Positions 14,932 through 17,282 of a DNA stretch of 17,282 nt are shown here, in pieces (within the stretch, counting starts at the first letter, position 1; every line of letters starts with the position of its first letter). The position numbers and the translations under genes were made by a program. The notes beneath the pieces are model-generated. The model worked only from the letters and a program-made list of their open reading frames with translations. It was not told where the DNA came from and did no database searches. This DNA is from an uncultured Collinsella sp. (GTDB taxonomy: Bacteria; Actinomycetota; Coriobacteriia; Coriobacteriales; Coriobacteriaceae). The stretch spans positions 1 through 17,282 of the forward strand of contig CABULX010000045.1 of assembly GCA_902492545.1 (NCBI GenBank). Direction: 5' to 3'.

Positions 14932-14968
14932 ACGGCGCTGCCCAGCTTTGCAGAACTTGGGCTGCCGT
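14932..14968 (+). terminator. Hairpin downstream of the small peptide gene
   Basis: ACGGC (14932-14936) pairs with GCCGT (14964-14968), and GCCCA (14940-14944) with TGGGC (14958-14962), with a small internal loop and a 13-nt end loop. It is followed by CGACATTATTCT, a weak T-rich end. It probably ends the small peptide transcript 25-60 nt after the stop codon. Confidence 0.5.
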
Positions 14969-15035
14969 CGACATTATTCTACCCACGAATGACATTTTGG
15001 ACAATCGGTAATGCCGCTCCAAAAGCCAGGTGGGT

Positions 15036-15064
15036 TGTGACAAAGGGACTGTCCCTTTGTCACA
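15036..15064. repeat. Perfect 29-bp REP-like palindrome
   Basis: Arms TGTGACAAAGGGAC and GTCCCTTTGTCACA (14 bp each) are perfect complements around a central T at 15050. It is the cleanest copy of the AAAGGGAC family in the window and lies in the gap between the small peptide gene and the TetR gene. Confidence 0.85.
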
Positions 15065-15090
15065 TCCAAAATATTGCCTTTACGTGTTGA

Positions 15091-15134
15091 TGCACACGGT
15101 GTGCAATAATACTCGCACTGTGCAATAGCGCACA
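15091..15134. promoter_or_regulatory. Operator-like palindromes before the TetR gene
   Basis: A perfect palindrome TGCACAC-G-GTGTGCA (15091-15105) and a second inverted repeat TGTGC-N6-GCACA (15119-15134) lie 22-66 bp before the TetR start. The sequence GTGCAATA occurs in both, 19 bp apart. TetR-family proteins often bind such sites next to their own gene, so this is the likely autoregulatory operator. The probable -10 region (AATAATACT, 15105-15113) lies between them. Confidence 0.6.
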
Positions 15135-15156
15135 GGTTGAGTAACAAGGAGGACGC

Positions 15157-15867
15157 TTGTCCCAGCTCGAGAAATGCGATCGCCGGTCCCTTCGCTCGCA
15201 GCGTGCCCTTCGCCAGGCACTTGCCAGCGAGCTTGCCGAAAGCGGCGACCTTTCGCGCATTAATGTCGCGTCGCTCACCGAGCGCGCCGGCCTTACGCGC
15301 CGCACGTTCTATTCGCACTACCGCGATATTCCCGACTTTATCAATCAAATCGAGGATGGCTTGCTGGCCGAGATCCGTGAGCGCATTGAGCTCATCACCG
15401 CAGCTCAGCTGCCCGACCTCTATCACAACATCGATGAGCTCGAGCCGGCGCCCGGTTCGGTTGAGCTGCTGCGTTATCTTGCGGCCAACCGCGACTTAAT
15501 CGGTGCGCTGCTGGGTCCGGGCGGCGACCAGGCCTTCATTAAAAGGATCATCGACACCGCTCGTGAGGCCGTGGTGCCGCGTGCGCAGACGGGCATTTTG
15601 GGCCTGGCGCTGGGCACGTTCTTTGACTACTACGTCACCTACGTCGTGAGTGCCGAGGTCGGCCTGATTCAGCGCTGGTTTGAGCGTGGGCTCACCGAAT
15701 CGCCCGAGGCCATGGCGCGTATTATGACGGTGCTCGCTTTTGTGCGCCCTGGTGACCTGTATGGCCAACCCATCGATATCAACGTGCCGGAATACGGCAT
15801 GAAGCTATTGAACCTGCAGCTCGAGGACGCGGCCGACGCCGCCGCGCCCGTCAAGTCCAACAACTAA
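15157..15867 (+). CDS. TetR/AcrR-family transcriptional regulator
   Basis: A 236-residue regulator, slightly longer than average for the family. The N-terminal helix-turn-helix is at about 34-57 (INVASLTERAGLTRRTFYSHY), preceded by the usual RSQRALRQALASEL helix. The C-terminal domain is helical and would bind a ligand and form dimers. The start is a TTG: an in-frame TAA lies at 15142-15144, AAGGAGG ends 4 bp before the TTG, and no ATG occurs in frame before residue 188. Palindromes at 15091-15134 suggest autoregulation. The activase gene begins 11 bp after its stop, so it probably controls its own operon with that gene. Confidence 0.9.
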   Translation: MSQLEKCDRRSLRSQRALRQALASELAESGDLSRINVASLTERAGLTRRTFYSHYRDIPDFINQIEDGLLAEIRERIELITAAQLPDLYHNIDELEPAPGSVELLRYLAANRDLIGALLGPGGDQAFIKRIIDTAREAVVPRAQTGILGLALGTFFDYYVTYVVSAEVGLIQRWFERGLTESPEAMARIMTVLAFVRPGDLYGQPIDINVPEYGMKLLNLQLEDAADAAAPVKSNN

Positions 15868-15878
15868 GAGGAGAGACA

Positions 15879-17282
15879 ATGAGCAAACTCGTCGAGGGCA
15901 TCAAGGACCGCATGGTCGCTGCCGCACGCGAGGCCGCGCCCACCGTGATGGACGCCGCGCAGAAGGCCGCGACCGCGGCTGCCGAGAAAGTTGCCGAGGC
16001 AATTGTCGATGCCAAGAACGCGGCAGGGGAGGCGTCCGTCACCAGCGAGCCCGCCACCGCCGCTGAGCCCGTAGCCGCCGCCCACGCCCCCGAAGGCGCG
16101 ATCTTCAACCCCGACAACGCCCACGGCAACCTGCACCTGGGCATCGACGTGGGCTCCACCACCGTTAAGCTTGCCGTGCTCAACGACGACAACCAGATTG
16201 TCTACGCCAAGTACCAGCGTCACCACACCGACGTCCGCGCTTGCGCCCGCGACTTGTTCGAGGGTGCCGCGACCGTGCTGCCGACGGCCCAAATGACCTG
16301 CGCCATTACCGGTTCGGGCGGCCTGCTGCTGTCCCAGTGGCTCGACCTGGAGTTTGTCCAGGAGGTCATCGCCAGCAAGCGCGCTGTCGAGACCCTCATC
16401 CCGGCCACCGACGTCGCCATCGAGCTGGGCGGCGAGGACGCCAAGATCATCTACTTTGACAACGGCATCGAGCAGCGCATGAACGGCACCTGCGCCGGCG
16501 GTACGGGCGCGTTCATCGACCAGATGGCAACCCTGCTGCACACCGATGCCAGCGGCCTTAACGAACTCGCGGCCAACGCCACCACCATCTATCCCATCGC
16601 CAGCCGCTGCGGCGTCTTTGCCAAGACCGACGTCCAACCGCTGCTCAACGAGGGCGCCCGCCCCGAGGACGTGGCCGCCTCCATCTTCCAGGCTGTCGTG
16701 ACCCAGACCATTTCGGGCCTGGCGTGTGGCCGTCCCATCCGCGGCAACGTTGCCTTCCTGGGCGGCCCGCTGCAGTACCTCTCCGAGCTGCGCCACCGCT
16801 TCTACCTCACGCTCAACCTGGACGAGGAGCACCGCATTGTGCCCCAAAACGCTCACCTGTTCGTGGCGAGCGGCGCCGCCATGGCGCACGAGTCCAACAA
16901 GCTCAGCACGTTCCCGCAGCTCATCGAGGCCATCGACAGCCTGGGTGACACCCAGGGTGCCGAGGTCGAGCGCCTGGATCCGCTCTTTGCCACCGACGAG
17001 GATTTTGCCGAGTTCAAGACTCGCCACGACACCGAGGTCGTCCCCAAGGGTAAGCTCGACGGCTACACCGGCCGCGTGTTCATCGGTATCGACGCCGGTT
17101 CCACCACCATGAAGGCCGCGCTCGTGGGCGAGGACGGCCAGCTGTTGCACACCTGGTACGGCAACAACAACGGTGACATCCTGGGCACGGCCAAGGTCAT
17201 CATGGCCGATTTCTACAACCACATCCCCGCCGGCTGCACCATCGGCCACGTGACCACCACGGGCTACGGCGAGGCGCTGCTC
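15879..17282 (+). CDS. Large acyl-CoA dehydratase activase (partial, runs off the end)
   Basis: The reading frame stays open for 468 codons to the window end. It encodes two BadF/HgdC-type ASKHA ATPase domains in tandem: the first begins at LGIDVGSTTVKLAVL (Asp90), the second at FIGIDAGSTTMKAALV (Asp405). In the first domain Cys205 in NGTCAGGTGAF and Cys244 in SRCGVFAKTDV match the cysteines that hold the [4Fe-4S] cluster in HgdC. By family these proteins use ATP to drive electrons into 2-hydroxyacyl-CoA dehydratase-type enzymes; the large fused form usually continues with a dehydratase-like region and totals well over 1000 residues. Residues 1-85 are an unusual extension, an Ala/Lys/Glu-rich helix followed by an Ala/Pro/Glu linker. 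The start has AGAGGAGAG upstream and follows the TetR gene by 11 bp. Confidence 0.9.
   Translation, partial: MSKLVEGIKDRMVAAAREAAPTVMDAAQKAATAAAEKVAEAIVDAKNAAGEASVTSEPATAAEPVAAAHAPEGAIFNPDNAHGNLHLGIDVGSTTVKLAVLNDDNQIVYAKYQRHHTDVRACARDLFEGAATVLPTAQMTCAITGSGGLLLSQWLDLEFVQEVIASKRAVETLIPATDVAIELGGEDAKIIYFDNGIEQRMNGTCAGGTGAFIDQMATLLHTDASGLNELAANATTIYPIASRCGVFAKTDVQPLLNEGARPEDVAASIFQAVVTQTISGLACGRPIRGNVAFLGGPLQYLSELRHRFYLTLNLDEEHRIVPQNAHLFVASGAAMAHESNKLSTFPQLIEAIDSLGDTQGAEVERLDPLFATDEDFAEFKTRHDTEVVPKGKLDGYTGRVFIGIDAGSTTMKAALVGEDGQLLHTWYGNNNGDILGTAKVIMADFYNHIPAGCTIGHVTTTGYGEALL

Noticed and set aside
14982..15035. Short minus-strand frame ending CPKCHSWVE that resembles a zinc-ribbon tail
   Set aside because: It is only about 20 codons, with a single CxxC and no upstream support; it is interrupted by the palindrome at 15036.
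15864..17249. Long minus-strand open frame (461 codons) opposite the activase
   Set aside because: It is a shadow of the high-GC plus-strand gene, has low-complexity Gly/Val-rich sequence and no ribosome site, while the plus-strand protein has clear family motifs.

Overview
The window looks like a chromosomal segment of a high-GC, Gram-positive gut actinobacterium, most likely Collinsella or a close relative in the Coriobacteriia. This rests on base composition, strong AGGAGG-type ribosome sites with some GTG and TTG starts, a Corynebacterium-like glutamate-type ABC transporter, a very large CoA-dehydratase activase, and short intergenic palindromes with an AAAGGGAC core. The genus is an inference from gene content; no 16S or other marker gene is present.

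Layout. 1-960: an alpha/beta hydrolase (+). 1170-3430: a c-di-GMP signalling pair (+), a degenerate-GGDEF/receiver/HD-GYP protein followed by an Hpt phosphotransfer protein, closed by a strong hairpin that also ends the opposing operon. 3540-7826: a minus-strand transporter operon read as binding lipoprotein, two permeases, ATPase and a class I glutamine amidotransferase-like hydrolase (C26), with a recognisable promoter at 7870-7899. 8096-9298: an iron-dependent alcohol dehydrogenase (+). 9299-9600: no gene, but a regular array of six 15-bp motifs in alternating orientation with a 40-bp register. 9601-11382: a divergent Dxs-like thiamine-diphosphate enzyme (-). 11611-13191: an HD-domain protein and a CmpB-type membrane protein in tandem (+). 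13192-13445: a decayed 3' end of a P-II (glnB-type) gene and a promoter. 13446-14309: a Cof-type HAD phosphatase (+). 14310-15156: a repeat-rich region with two REP-like palindromes, a MITE-like element, a long palindrome and a 41-codon membrane peptide gene that resembles a type I toxin. 15157-end: a TetR-family regulator and, 11 bp downstream, the start of a large acyl-CoA dehydratase activase (+) that runs off the window.

Most protein genes are ordinary housekeeping, transport or regulatory genes. The unusual content is in the gaps: the 40-bp-register array at 9329-9544, the repeat region with a candidate toxin at 14309-15064, and the P-II remnant. Among proteins, the Dxs-like enzyme stands out because it appears to lack residues that bind the substrate phosphate in true DXS, and the activase because of its long alanine-rich N-terminal extension.
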